Assembly: GCF_004335085.1 (NCBI RefSeq)
Contig: NZ_RQRS01000003.1
Location: forward strand, 248,001-312,000
DNA from: Pedobacter nototheniae
GTDB lineage: Bacteria > Bacteroidota > Bacteroidia > Sphingobacteriales > Sphingobacteriaceae
DNA: 64,000 nt
Direction: 5' to 3'
Made by a program: the position numbers and the translations under genes. Shown piece by piece: positions 44,559 through 54,193 of this stretch (within the stretch, counting starts at the first letter, position 1; each line of letters opens with the position of its first letter). Under the pieces are notes generated by a model. That model saw only the letters and a program-made list of their open reading frames with translations. It did no database searches and was not told where the DNA came from.

Positions 44559-44599
44559 AACAATTCCCATGGTATGTTTATATACCATAGAAATTGTTT
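44559..44599 (-). terminator. Hairpin terminator of the lipoprotein/OmpA unit
   Basis: AACAATT and ATGGTAT arms pair with their complements around a 6-base loop; the minus-strand continuation is TTCTCTT. It lies 32 bp past the stop at 44631. Confidence 0.6.
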
Positions 44600-44630
44600 T
44601 TCATTTAAAGAAACAGAGCGCAATAAAAAA

Positions 44631-46085
44631 TTATTTACAATTGCATGTTTGGTCGAAAAATTCTACATCACCTATTTTATTTTTAACAGATGATATACCC
44701 GGACTAAAGGTATGAGGCCAGCCCGTACAGTTATAATCAATGTATAAATCATTTTTTTGATTTATGCTTGGTAAAACATTATTACCAGCACTACTCATTC
44801 CTTGCGCTCCATAAACGAAATTTGGATAAGGACCTGTAAGTAATATAGTAGGCATATAATTTCCTGTGGCCCAAACGATATCGCTACATGCAAAACCCGA
44901 TTTTTGCTCTCTATTGCTATAATCTACACCACCTGCGGCATTTTTACCAGGTAAATAATTTGCAGGAGGACCAGATGAAAGGGCAGCTCCGGTATAAAAA
45001 TTATTACCAATATTCCAGGTGCCATTAAAAACATACTCAAACACACCTGCAGCATGTGGATTTCCCCGTTCTGCCAAAAGCATTCTGCCACTGTTAGAAA
45101 AAGCAATATCGGTTACTTTGGTTTGTGTGCCTTGAGTTAAAGAAATTTCCTTTTTTATTAATCCACTTGCCACCGTAGCATTGTAAGCACCGCCACTACC
45201 AGCGGTTGCATTAAACTCGCCAGTAGCATTTAACTCTACAGACCAAATTTCTACACCGCCTGGTGCTAAGCTATTGGTGATATGTGGTAATGTTGTTAAT
45301 GCAAAATATACTTTGGTAATGCCATTAAAAGTATACACGCCAATGCCCCACAGTTGTTCTCCAATAGGTGCAATGCCCGCAATTCCATTATCGGGATTAA
45401 ACGGATCTAAGGTGCTCTTTACTTTCCCCGTTAAAGGATCAATCCGGTAGATTTTTCCATCTTCTAAATTGGTAGCAAAAAGCTGATTATTTTTATAATC
45501 GAATGCAATATTACCAATACTATTACCTGGTGATGTAGTAAACCCAGTGCTGGGTATTTGATTGCTGCCTACCGTATTGGCACTAGAGCTATTAAGCGTT
45601 GTAACCAGTGCAGTAGTTGTATTAATGGAGGTGTAATTTGTGTAATAAATGGCGGCAGCTCCTGCAGGTCCACTTCCGGATGATATACCAGCAGCCCCGT
45701 TGTAGGGCAATATCTGTAAACCATCAAATTTATACACATCTGTAGCGCTAAGATAAATGCCCTTATCATGATCTAAGGCAATTCCAAATATTTCGCCAAT
45801 TTTATCAGAAGTCCATCCCGATGGAAATATAGATTGCACTCTATTTGGTGCTGCGCTCGGGTCGTTCCAATTATTTCCAACAGGAGCAATAGCATTGTAA
45901 AGAGTTTTGTATAAAGTTGCAACCTGATTTTTAGGTACAGTGTTAATATCAGAAGCCATAGTACCCACCATAAAACCTGATGGTTCTTCTTCACTACAAT
46001 ATGCACAAGCAGCTTCATTCTTTTTACAAGAGATAATAACTAAGCAACTGATTATTGAACAAAATATAATTATATAATTTTTCAT
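44631..46085 (-). CDS. Large Cys-containing lipoprotein, probable beta-propeller
   Basis: The start is placed at 46085 (MKNYIIIFCSIISCLVIISC), giving a lipobox; an ATG 42 bp upstream adds a hydrophilic lead unlike a leader. The 484-residue product begins with a Cys-rich patch (CKKNEAACAYCSEEE) and ends FFDQTCNCK. Repeated segments such as IGNIAFDYKNNQLFATNLEDG, GIAPIGEQLWGIGV and VTDIAFSNSGRMLLAERG suggest a six- or seven-bladed propeller. The function is unknown. It follows the OmpA-family gene, probably in one transcript. Confidence 0.6.
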   Translation of the reverse strand: MKNYIIIFCSIISCLVIISCKKNEAACAYCSEEEPSGFMVGTMASDINTVPKNQVATLYKTLYNAIAPVGNNWNDPSAAPNRVQSIFPSGWTSDKIGEIFGIALDHDKGIYLSATDVYKFDGLQILPYNGAAGISSGSGPAGAAAIYYTNYTSINTTTALVTTLNSSSANTVGSNQIPSTGFTTSPGNSIGNIAFDYKNNQLFATNLEDGKIYRIDPLTGKVKSTLDPFNPDNGIAGIAPIGEQLWGIGVYTFNGITKVYFALTTLPHITNSLAPGGVEIWSVELNATGEFNATAGSGGAYNATVASGLIKKEISLTQGTQTKVTDIAFSNSGRMLLAERGNPHAAGVFEYVFNGTWNIGNNFYTGAALSSGPPANYLPGKNAAGGVDYSNREQKSGFACSDIVWATGNYMPTILLTGPYPNFVYGAQGMSSAGNNVLPSINQKNDLYIDYNCTGWPHTFSPGISSVKNKIGDVEFFDQTCNCK

Positions 46086-46193
46086 GTCGATTCTTGTTAA
46101 GTATGGTGCGGTATCACAATTATTCAAATGTTTAAGCTTTTTCTCGAAATCATTTCTGCAAATGAATAATTAAAATACAGTTGAGTTATTTTT

Positions 46194-47978
46194 CTATTTG
46201 TTATCAGGACAAATTACCTTCATCTCTGTTCTTCTATTTATTTGATGTTCGGCCTCGGTACATTCCACTCCATCCTTACATCTGTTTAATAATTTGCTTT
46301 CACCATAACCTTTGCCTATAAGCCTACTTCTTTCTATACCTTGTGATACGATATAATCTACTGCTGCATTTGCACGATTTTGTGAAAGCGTGTTATTGTA
46401 GCTAAAAGATGCTCTTGAATCCGTATGTGATGAAAGTTCAACCTTTACGTTGGGGTTGTCTTTCATAAACTGAACCAGTCGGTTTAAGTCAGGTTTTGCA
46501 TCCTCCCGGATAAAGTATTTATCCAAATCGTACAAAATATTCTTAAGCACAATAGCTGCCCCACAATCTACTTTTTCCATACACACTTCGAGTTTAATAA
46601 ACAAGGTTTTCTTTCTATCAAAATCTTTGGTGGTTACCGTTTCAGTTTGCGAGAAGTAATTGTTTTTCTTACCATAAATGTTGTAAGAAACATTTTGGGT
46701 TACGTGAAAAATAAATTCTCCATTGGTATCCGTAACGGTTGATTTTTGTTCGGCTATGGTACTATTATTTAAAACAACTGATGCACCACTTAATGGTATG
46801 GCGGTATTGCATTGAACTACTTTGCCTTTTAAAATGAAGTTTTCATCACTGTATAAAATTTCTTTTTGTATGCCTCCATTTTCGCGGCATTTTTCAAATT
46901 CGCCAATGGCAATCCCTGCAATTTCTAAAGGAACATCATATAATTTGCCTTTTATACCATAACTCTTCGGAAGGATGTTATTAAATACCACAACACCATA
47001 CGTATTTGTTGTGCCAGTTTGTACAATTTCATTTTTTTCATTAGTTAGTACAACATCAGTATTGGGTAACAGCTCTCTGGTATATTTATCTCTTGCTGTA
47101 ACCGTAATGCTGCAGCCACAAGTTTGGCAACACTGTGGATAATGACGTTTATTGCATACCGGACATTTGTCAACTTGCTTTTTTTGAGGCTTAAATACTA
47201 TGCCTGCAAATGCACCAATAGAGCTTATGTTGCACTTACAGGGCTCGGCCCTTACGCTTGGTCCCTGAGTAATAACATCGCCTTTTTCATTCTTTCGATC
47301 TATAGAGTAATAGCTTGAAGAGATATTAGCGGTGTTAAAGCCTGGTATAGATGAACCGTTTAATTCTTTTACATTAAAATGCGTTAGATAGTAGGCACCC
47401 ACATTTATACCAAGAGAAGGGGTAAAGAAATAGTTAAATTGTAATTGAAGTTTCGCTGAAGGAACATTTTTTGCATCGTACCCTGCGTGGTAGTTGAGCA
47501 AATATGCCGGGGTGGTAGAGGTAAGTGCTGTAAGCCCTCCCTTTACGGATCCTAACCCACCGCGAAGGTAAAGTTCGGCATCGAAACGATTGTTTGGTTG
47601 ATATTTAAAGCTAGGGCCAATGCCGTAAAACATTCGTGTAATACTTGCTTCGGTAGTATTGAAGCCTGAAATTGGCAACATAGCAGCGTTAAAAAGATTA
47701 CTTGTAGGATAAGTGCTTTTTGGTTTGTTTTTAATGTAATCAAAATCTGCACCCAGGCCAATCCAGTTCCAATAATAATTTACTGATGCCCCCAATTCCA
47801 ACCCACCTTTATAATCAATATAGGGCGTATTATTTTTGTACATCGGCAATATATCGTAGCCTGCCCGGATTGATGCCCTGAAACCAGAGCGATTGAGACT
47901 ATCAGTAGTGGTGGTTTGAGACCATGCACTTAACGTTCCTACTAGAAAAATAGCGAGAAGGTAGATTGTTTTTTTCAT
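46194..47978 (-). CDS. OmpA-family outer-membrane protein with Cys cluster
   Basis: A 594-residue protein: signal peptide (MKKTIYLLAIFLVGTLSAWSQ), a beta-barrel-like N-terminal region (about 25-270), a dense Cys cluster CPVCNKRHYPQCCQTCGCS (about 275-293), two carboxypeptidase-regulatory/Cna-B-like beta domains (about 295-460) and a C-terminal OmpA peptidoglycan-binding domain (IREDAKPDLNRLVQFMKDNP, SSHTDSRASFSYN, RANAAVDYIVSQGI, NRRTEM). It probably tethers the outer membrane to the wall. It is upstream of the Cys-rich lipoprotein gene (108 bp to that gene's chosen start). Confidence 0.88.
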   Translation of the reverse strand: MKKTIYLLAIFLVGTLSAWSQTTTTDSLNRSGFRASIRAGYDILPMYKNNTPYIDYKGGLELGASVNYYWNWIGLGADFDYIKNKPKSTYPTSNLFNAAMLPISGFNTTEASITRMFYGIGPSFKYQPNNRFDAELYLRGGLGSVKGGLTALTSTTPAYLLNYHAGYDAKNVPSAKLQLQFNYFFTPSLGINVGAYYLTHFNVKELNGSSIPGFNTANISSSYYSIDRKNEKGDVITQGPSVRAEPCKCNISSIGAFAGIVFKPQKKQVDKCPVCNKRHYPQCCQTCGCSITVTARDKYTRELLPNTDVVLTNEKNEIVQTGTTNTYGVVVFNNILPKSYGIKGKLYDVPLEIAGIAIGEFEKCRENGGIQKEILYSDENFILKGKVVQCNTAIPLSGASVVLNNSTIAEQKSTVTDTNGEFIFHVTQNVSYNIYGKKNNYFSQTETVTTKDFDRKKTLFIKLEVCMEKVDCGAAIVLKNILYDLDKYFIREDAKPDLNRLVQFMKDNPNVKVELSSHTDSRASFSYNNTLSQNRANAAVDYIVSQGIERSRLIGKGYGESKLLNRCKDGVECTEAEHQINRRTEMKVICPDNK

Positions 47979-48335
47979 TACATATCTTTTTAGATTTTGC
48001 CTACTCTATTTACAGTTTTCGGCTTCGCTGTTTTATTTTTAATGGTAAAATGGCATAGAGAAGTTTACACGCTAATGCCTTATTTTAGATCTGTCAATGG
48101 CATTTAGCTTTTAGTCGCATTGCAGTTAAAAGGATGTTTAGCAATTATTCATTCATAATCTTTCGATGAATAGAAATAAACTGATAATACAGCCTTTGAA
48201 AGGAAAAGAATGTGTTTGAAATTTTTTGTAGAATTTTTTTCATAATGATCTATTTTAAGTCATTATGAAATTGAATATTTAAGCGATCTTAAAAATCCCT
48301 GATTATAGGGATAGAGGAAATGATATAGAGATTAA

Positions 48336-48512
48336 GAAACTGTTTAAATTTTGTCTAAAAAAATGATCGTCCTTCTGAACTTGTTTCAGAATCTATCTTA
48401 AAAGACCCTGAACTAAACGACGTAGTCCTCTTGAAGACAAAAGCAACAATAACTGCTACTGAAAAATTCAGGCTGACGGAGTAAAATATTTAGTGAAAAT
48501 TTAAACAGTTTC
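48336..48512. repeat. MITE-like element with 17-bp terminal inverted repeats
   Basis: GAAACTGTTTAAATTTT at 48336-48352 is exactly inverted at 48496-48512. The interior contains CTGAACTTGTTTCAGAATCTA (a dispersed Bacteroidota-type repeat segment, 48376 onward) and no ORF. A third copy of the end occurs at 48787-48803. The gene-free stretch 47979-48818 is otherwise AT-rich with no recognised gene. Confidence 0.65.
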
Positions 48513-48641
48513 AAATAACCCAAAACAGATTTTCTGGAACTATATGCATCCTTATTATCAACGATAATTTTTACTTTATAAGCTGAGAAATCGATTATAA
48601 TATGCTTTTAAAAGATCTCCTGTAAACATTTTTAAGCTATA

Positions 48642-48713
48642 ATCGTCACCCTGAATTTATTTCAGGGTCTATTTTGGCGGGAAAGATGCTGAAACAAGTT
48701 CAGCAAGACGATC
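48642..48713. repeat. Palindromic CTGAA...TTCAG dispersed repeat
   Basis: Reads CGTCACCCTGAATTTATTTC, AGGGTCTATTTTGG and then GCTGAAACAAGTTCAGCAAG, ending GACGA. The ends are mutually inverted (CGTC / GACG), and a related segment sits at 48367-48420. Confidence 0.6.
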
Positions 48714-48786
48714 GACTCAGCTAGCGGCTCAAATAACTTGTCTGGAATTATTTAACGTATGCTAATCCTAAAATACGTTAATTAGT

Positions 48787-48803
48787 GAAATTTAAACAGT
48801 TTC
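48787..48803 (-). repeat. Solo copy of the MITE-like terminal sequence
   Basis: GAAATTTAAACAGTTTC; it matches the right end of the 48336-48512 element with one base changed. It lies 16 bp before the stop of the response regulator gene. Confidence 0.55.
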
Positions 48804-48818
48804 TAAGTGTTTTTTAAC

Positions 48819-49439
48819 TTATTTAATGTTTTTATAGAAATAAGCTATTGCTTCCCCCAACGAAGAAATATGAAGCTTTTCATAAATTCTTTTGGTATGC
48901 GTATTTATAGTGGTATAACTTACGCCAAGCCGATCAGCAACCATTTTATAGCTTAACCCTTCGGCTAGTAAAGATAAAACTTCATTTTCTTTTGGGCTAA
49001 GAGGAGATTTCTTTTTGTCGGGTTTAAAGTAATCGAGTACTTTTTGAGCAATTGCTGGGTTCATGGCTGCACCACCCTCAAATACTTCATCAATAGCTTG
49101 TAAAATGCGTTGTGGCTTGTCGTTTTTTAATATGTAGCCACTTGCCCCATTCTTTATGCTCGTAAATATTTTCTCGCTATCATCATAAGCCGTTTGCATT
49201 AAAACCTTAACCTCCGGAAACTTGTTTTTAATAAGTTTTAAGCCCTCCAAGCCATCTACTTCAGGCATGTTAATATCCATGAGTACTACATTTGGATAAA
49301 AAGTTTCAATATCCTCAATTGCATTTTTACAATTGCTGGCCTCACCAACAAATTTAAGATTATCATTTAAGCTAAGTAACGCTTTAAGGCTATCACGCCG
49401 GTCGGTACTATCGTCATAAATAAAAATTCTAATGGACAT
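48819..49439 (-). CDS. NarL/LuxR-family response regulator
   Basis: A 206-residue regulator. The receiver domain has Asp9/Asp10, phospho-acceptor Asp55 in VVLMDINMPEVDG and Lys105 in GYILKNDKPQ. The C-terminal LuxR helix-turn-helix (LSPKENEVLSLLAEGLSYKM, VSYTTINTHTKRIYEKL) binds DNA. It follows the hybrid sensor kinase gene by 42 bp on the same strand, so they form a cognate pair. Its targets are not visible; the OmpA/lipoprotein unit downstream is one possibility. Confidence 0.95.
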   Translation of the reverse strand: MSIRIFIYDDSTDRRDSLKALLSLNDNLKFVGEASNCKNAIEDIETFYPNVVLMDINMPEVDGLEGLKLIKNKFPEVKVLMQTAYDDSEKIFTSIKNGASGYILKNDKPQRILQAIDEVFEGGAAMNPAIAQKVLDYFKPDKKKSPLSPKENEVLSLLAEGLSYKMVADRLGVSYTTINTHTKRIYEKLHISSLGEAIAYFYKNIK

Positions 49440-49481
49440 AATACAAAGCTAATTTATAATATGAAAGGTAACATACCTAAA

Positions 49482-52331
49482 TTAAGGGACAAGCGGAATG
49501 ATTACAGAAATGGAAGTACCACTTTTTATTGCTGAAGTGATGGCAAATGTACCATTTAATTCTTCGGTTCTTTTGCGCATGTTTGCCAAGCCATTGCCCT
49601 TTTTTTCGCAAGGGTTAAAGCCTATTCCATCATCCTGAATAATTAAACTTGCCTGGTTATCTTTAATTTTAAGGCTAATCAATACTTCAGATGAGTTGCT
49701 ATATTTTACAACATTATTTATTGCTTCTTTTGTAATTAGTACAATATTTTTTCTGGTTGTAATATCTTGTATCCTTTTATTAACCTCAGGATCTATCAAT
49801 ATTTTATAATTAATATTTGTTGCGGATAAAATATCATTGGCAAAGTTTTTTATTCGGCTGCTAATGGTCATAAACTCATCTTTGCCAGGTTTCATGCTCC
49901 AAATAATATCACCAATTTTATCGGCCAGGTTTTTGGATTGATCTTCAATTTTATTCAGAATTTTTTTAGCTTGTTTAATATCGGTATTAATCATTTGGTT
50001 TGCTACTGCACTGTTTAATTGCAGGCTACTTAACGTTGCACCAATATCATCGTGTAAATCGGCAGTTATTTTTTTTCGTTGCAACTCCAAGGCTAATTGT
50101 TGTTCAAAAATTGTTCTTTGTTTTAGCAGTTTTCTTCTGTTAACCCACCAGAAAATTGCTCCGGTAATTAAAATTGCAATAAAGAGCCAAAACCATAAAG
50201 CCTTGTAAAAAGGGGTTTTAATAAAGAAATTGATTTTTAAGGTTTGCTTGCTAATTTGATTGTTTACATCTATGGCTCTAATAAAAATGGTATGGCTGCC
50301 ACTATTTAATTGAATGTTTAAAATATTGCCTTCTAAACTATTCCAGTTCTTCTGGCCATCCAAAGAATATTGTATAGCCTTAAAGTGACCACTAATTTCT
50401 ATACCAGCAAATTGAAGTGTAATGTTATTCTGATTGCTCTCTAAAGTATAGTTTTGAGCAATAGGAGTATTTATCTGATTTATTTTAACATTGGTTAAAG
50501 CTGGTGAAATTTCAAATTTTGGATTTTGATAGTTTGCAGGTATAATAGAAATACCGTTTTCTGTTGCAACATAAATACTATCGTTTTTTATAGCTAAATC
50601 ATTAATGGTGTTTGATAGTAAACCATCAGTTTTAGAAATGTTATTTATACTGTAATTAAACTTATTTCCATAAAATTTATAGTCAAGCACGGCAATACCT
50701 TTTTTACCTCCTATCCAAATTTTGTTTTGGAAGGCTTGCATGCATGTAATGTTTTCGGGTAAACTTGCATTGCCTTTTATGGTTGCAACTATTTTATCAT
50801 TTTTAAAAACCAGTAAATTTCCACTAAGTGAGCTTGCCCAAAGCGTATTATCTTTAGCGAAAGTTAAAACGGATAGGTTTTCATTTTTAAAGCTAGAACT
50901 TAATGGAATAAATGCTGATGTATTATTGGTTAAATCATATTTAAATAAACCTTTAGTACCTATATAATAAATAAACTTATCATTTGCCATTACCAACGCT
51001 AAAGCCCGATCGTTATCGCTATTTAGCTTTTTAGTTTTACCAGTATTTAAATTTAAGGCTAATAAACCCGTAATGGTACCAAACACAACTACACTATCAT
51101 TAACGGCTACAGCAGTTTTTAATAATACAATTTTATTATCCGCTGTAAATATATCTTCATCAGGCTTAAAATTAATGCTATAACCCATATCATTAACCAC
51201 TACAGTTTTGTTCCCGATACTGATTATTTTCCTTACCCATGCAGGCGATTCCCTTTTGTGGTTTTCGTATTTATTAAGGTGGTTATTATTAATCGTTAAA
51301 ACTTGCCCATAATAATTCCCCGCAAAAATTTGGTTTTTATTATCTATCGTAATGCTTAAAAAATTAGGTTTAATGTAGTTTGGTGGGAGGCTAATGTTCC
51401 TGATTATATTTTTGCTGTAATAAGTTAAACCACCATCAAGCGTACCTACCCATATATTTTTAAATTTATCAACATAGGCGCAGTTGGCGTTAATGTTATT
51501 TTTTAGCTGGCTAATAGGAGTAAAGTTTTTTTTGGTATAAACGTATACATTGCCTTTCGGACTTACCAAAGTCATGCTCTGATCAGAAAATTTAAACCAC
51601 GCAACATTTTCTGGTGTAGTAACAGAATCTACCTGATAAGAAAAGGGTGAAAGACGAATGTTTGATGTTTTATAAATTCTATTCTTAACTGTAAACTGAA
51701 AAATATCATTGTGATACACATACCTTCGGGTAAAATTATAATTCGATTTTATAACAATGCTATCTAGTAATTTATTTTTTGAGTAGATATAATTCTTATT
51801 GTAGGCGGCGTTATTTATTACACCCGATTGGTATCTTAATTCGATCTGTTTACCATTAATAATTAATTTATCATTTACTTTAGATTTGTATTGATAGTCG
51901 GTTATTTTTTTGTTTTTGAAAATAACATAACCCATTTGATTGTAAAACTTTATTGAGCCATCTATTAAATCGGTAGAGCCGAGTAGGGTTTTAGATATTG
52001 CATTTAAACACGGGTTGCCTTTAATGGTTACAAAGCTTCCATTAATTTCATCAAAATAAGCCGGAAGCTGTTTATAGCTATTTACCCAAACGTTACCATC
52101 GCCATCTTTAAATATCTGGAGTACATCATTAGATGGTAACCCATTTTTTACGCCGAAGTTTTGGAAGTATTTGCCATCAAAGCGAGAAACGCCATTATCA
52201 GTTGCTATCCACAAAAAGCCCTTATTATCCTCAACAATATCATAAATATGATTACTCGGCAAGCCTTCATTTGTAGTAAAAGTATTTCGTTTTACATAAA
52301 ATTGTGCCTGCAAGAAATTATGCAGCCCCAT
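49482..52331 (-). CDS. Sensor histidine kinase with Reg_prop propeller (HisKA_3)
   Basis: A 949-residue sensor. Periplasmic Reg_prop propeller repeats span about residues 15-590 (GLPSNHIYDIVEDNKGFLW, GLPSNDVLQIFKDGDGNVWV), then a Y_Y_Y domain, one transmembrane helix (ALWFWLFIAILITGAIFWWV, about 715), a HisKA_3 dimerisation domain with the phospho-accepting His in TADLHDDIGATLSSL, and HATPase_c (TKEAINNVVKYSNS, QDDGIGFNP, GNGLANMRKR). The only ATG (52331) falls inside an apparent signal peptide that continues upstream as IIKKALFIFTLL; translation may begin at ATT/ATC near 52367. Confidence 0.93.
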   Translation of the reverse strand: MGLHNFLQAQFYVKRNTFTTNEGLPSNHIYDIVEDNKGFLWIATDNGVSRFDGKYFQNFGVKNGLPSNDVLQIFKDGDGNVWVNSYKQLPAYFDEINGSFVTIKGNPCLNAISKTLLGSTDLIDGSIKFYNQMGYVIFKNKKITDYQYKSKVNDKLIINGKQIELRYQSGVINNAAYNKNYIYSKNKLLDSIVIKSNYNFTRRYVYHNDIFQFTVKNRIYKTSNIRLSPFSYQVDSVTTPENVAWFKFSDQSMTLVSPKGNVYVYTKKNFTPISQLKNNINANCAYVDKFKNIWVGTLDGGLTYYSKNIIRNISLPPNYIKPNFLSITIDNKNQIFAGNYYGQVLTINNNHLNKYENHKRESPAWVRKIISIGNKTVVVNDMGYSINFKPDEDIFTADNKIVLLKTAVAVNDSVVVFGTITGLLALNLNTGKTKKLNSDNDRALALVMANDKFIYYIGTKGLFKYDLTNNTSAFIPLSSSFKNENLSVLTFAKDNTLWASSLSGNLLVFKNDKIVATIKGNASLPENITCMQAFQNKIWIGGKKGIAVLDYKFYGNKFNYSINNISKTDGLLSNTINDLAIKNDSIYVATENGISIIPANYQNPKFEISPALTNVKINQINTPIAQNYTLESNQNNITLQFAGIEISGHFKAIQYSLDGQKNWNSLEGNILNIQLNSGSHTIFIRAIDVNNQISKQTLKINFFIKTPFYKALWFWLFIAILITGAIFWWVNRRKLLKQRTIFEQQLALELQRKKITADLHDDIGATLSSLQLNSAVANQMINTDIKQAKKILNKIEDQSKNLADKIGDIIWSMKPGKDEFMTISSRIKNFANDILSATNINYKILIDPEVNKRIQDITTRKNIVLITKEAINNVVKYSNSSEVLISLKIKDNQASLIIQDDGIGFNPCEKKGNGLANMRKRTEELNGTFAITSAIKSGTSISVIIPLVP

Positions 52332-52448
52332 TAAAAGGGTAAATATGAAGAGCGCCTTTTTGATAATTTGATACGTTTGGTTAAATAAAGATAACCAAAA
52401 AGTAATAAAGATAATTTTAAGATTAACAGTGCTTTAAATTTCCGTGCA

Positions 52449-53027
52449 CTAGTATAAATAAGGAATTAATCGCTTTGTTTTTTTGCAATATTCAACATAT
52501 TCATCTCCAAATTCATTTTTCAATACATTTTCCTCAATAGTAATTCTATAAATAAAGGCAATAAAAATTGGTATGCAAATAACAACTAAGCTTAACCAAT
52601 TTGAAAATGTTATTGCCAAGCCTAAAAAAGCCATCAATACGCCAGTATAAGATGGATGACGAAGCGTTGCATAAAGCCCATCTTGTTTTAACTGCTGATT
52701 TTTGGCGATTTGAACATCAACTGTAAATGATTTGCCCAATTGTTGTATAGCTACAAACCTTAATATAAAGCCCAAAATTGCGATCAGCATGCCGAAGTAA
52801 AAGAAATAGGGCTGAAAAAACGTAATTCTTGTGCTTTCAAACTGACTTAAATAACCACCCAAAAACATAGATATGCCAATGGTTACCCATAAAATGGTTA
52901 AGCTGTTTTTATCGGCTCCATTACTTTTCTGCTCGGCTTTATTTCTTAATTTAATATTCCGATAAATTTCAGTTAGTAAAAAAAGTAACCCAAAAATTAA
53001 AGGGAAAAACCTGTTTATAAGTTGCAT
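52449..53027 (-). CDS. Isoprenylcysteine carboxyl methyltransferase (ICMT)-family membrane protein
   Basis: A 192-residue protein with four to five hydrophobic helices. The C-terminal half has the ICMT/PEMT signature: LYATLRHPSYTGVLMAFLG followed by EENVLKNEFGDEYVEYCKKT and RLIPYL, which form the SAM and substrate site in this superfamily. It probably methylates a lipid or small isoprenoid at the membrane; the bacterial substrate is unknown. It lies 6 bp after the TfoX-like gene on the same strand. Confidence 0.85.
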   Translation of the reverse strand: MQLINRFFPLIFGLLFLLTEIYRNIKLRNKAEQKSNGADKNSLTILWVTIGISMFLGGYLSQFESTRITFFQPYFFYFGMLIAILGFILRFVAIQQLGKSFTVDVQIAKNQQLKQDGLYATLRHPSYTGVLMAFLGLAITFSNWLSLVVICIPIFIAFIYRITIEENVLKNEFGDEYVEYCKKTKRLIPYLY

Positions 53028-53033
53028 ATATAT

Positions 53034-53381
53034 TTATTTAGTTTGTCTTTTTTTTGATGCCATAGCCAGTGGATTAAAATCTAAAGCAAGGTTTAACCAA
53101 TAATTTAATTCTTTATTACTTTGTATTACTTCCTCTTCTACCAAAACATAGCCTTTCATCGCTCTTTTACCATGCACCATTTGTGTACAACCATTCTTTT
53201 CTACAAGTTCTTCTTCCTGTTCAGGATTAATCCTTAGCATCAGTTCATGCTGTTTTACACCAATACACATTTTATCATCAACCATAAACACCAGACCGCT
53301 AAACATTAGTTTTTCTTCTACTTTGGGTAAGTGCATTAAAAACTCGCGAACGCGATCAGCTAATATTTCGTTGTATCTCAT
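53034..53381 (-). CDS. TfoX/Sxy N-terminal domain protein
   Basis: The ATG at 53381 (MRYNEILADRVREFL) gives a 115-residue protein equal to one TfoX N-terminal domain: KLMFSGLVFMVDDKMCIGV, HELMLRINPEQ, KGYVLVEEEV. An upstream start at 53426 would overlap the preceding gene by 44 bp. Stand-alone TfoX-N proteins are common in Bacteroidota and have no proven role in competence. It sits between a secreted protein gene and the ICMT-like gene. Confidence 0.88.
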   Translation of the reverse strand: MRYNEILADRVREFLMHLPKVEEKLMFSGLVFMVDDKMCIGVKQHELMLRINPEQEEELVEKNGCTQMVHGKRAMKGYVLVEEEVIQSNKELNYWLNLALDFNPLAMASKKRQTK

Positions 53382-53382
53382 G

Positions 53383-53982
53383 TTAATCGGAGATTTTAAA
53401 GGTTGCTGTGCCAGCTTTAATGCCAAGCGATGAAAAGAATCCTCTCAATAAGGCAAATTTCTCTATGCAATTTTCACCTGTTTTAATTTTTCTAGAGCTT
53501 GTTCTTTGTCCTAGGCAATCAAAACAGATTTCAATATATTCAATAACTTTGCCCTTTTCATTAAAAAATAAAATTGCGTTATGAGGATCGTAACAGGCAC
53601 CTTTACTAATTAGAACACCATATTTTTTAGATCTATAGCCATAATTGTAAAGCAAGTCTGTAAGGTTATTTATTTCAGTATCTGACAAATTTCTTTTTTC
53701 TTTAACTAGGCTTTTATCCAAAATTCCATTTTTTACAGGTATCTCTCCAGAAATCTCAAATACTGGATTATCGAAAGATATTATTGATATTCTGTTGGTT
53801 TTATTAAAGGGGTAAAAGGCTAATCTTTGTTTTTTATTATACAAATTACGATATGCACATATGGAGTTATGTTCCATTAGTTGAGTCTCCTCTTCTAATG
53901 ATAGATTTTTAAGGGGGCCAAATTGTGCTATTACAGAATGACTAATAAGTAATAGCAATACAGCAACTAATAATTTGCGCAT
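53383..53982 (-). CDS. Secreted protein of unknown function
   Basis: A 199-residue protein with a signal peptide (MRKLLVAVLLLLISHSVIAQ). The mature part contains LSDTEINNLTDLLYNYGYRS, ISKGACYDPHNAILFFNEKG and YIEICFDCLGQRTSSRKI, with paired Cys that may form a disulphide. No family recognised. It is the first gene of a tight minus-strand trio with the TfoX-like and ICMT-like genes (1 bp and 6 bp gaps). Confidence 0.7.
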   Translation of the reverse strand: MRKLLVAVLLLLISHSVIAQFGPLKNLSLEEETQLMEHNSICAYRNLYNKKQRLAFYPFNKTNRISIISFDNPVFEISGEIPVKNGILDKSLVKEKRNLSDTEINNLTDLLYNYGYRSKKYGVLISKGACYDPHNAILFFNEKGKVIEYIEICFDCLGQRTSSRKIKTGENCIEKFALLRGFFSSLGIKAGTATFKISD

Positions 53983-54055
53983 AAATTATAAATGTATAAA
54001 ATTTACGATAACAATTTAGTCTTTTAATTTCCGTTTCACAAAGTGTAAATATTTC

Positions 54056-54089
54056 GTTTTGATTTTTTTAAAAACGAAAAAATCAAAAC
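54056..54089. repeat. 13-bp inverted repeat related to the one at 2371-2432
   Basis: GTTTTGATTTTTT (54056-54068) is perfectly inverted at 54077-54089 with an 8-base loop, and continues ACAAGAAAA as in the 2371-2432 hairpin. It lies in the 211-bp spacer before rnhB. Confidence 0.6.
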
Positions 54090-54193
54090 AAGAAAAGGCC
54101 CATTTCAGGGTAATAGCGTTAAGGCTTTTGGTGATGAAAAAATATAGACTAAAATTTAAAGCTCCAGAAAGTATAAATATTTAAATTTGCCCT

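Noticed and set aside
47979..48335. Possible regulatory RNA upstream of the OmpA gene
   Set aside because: I found no stable conserved structure or promoter; it is AT-rich sequence without a recognisable feature.
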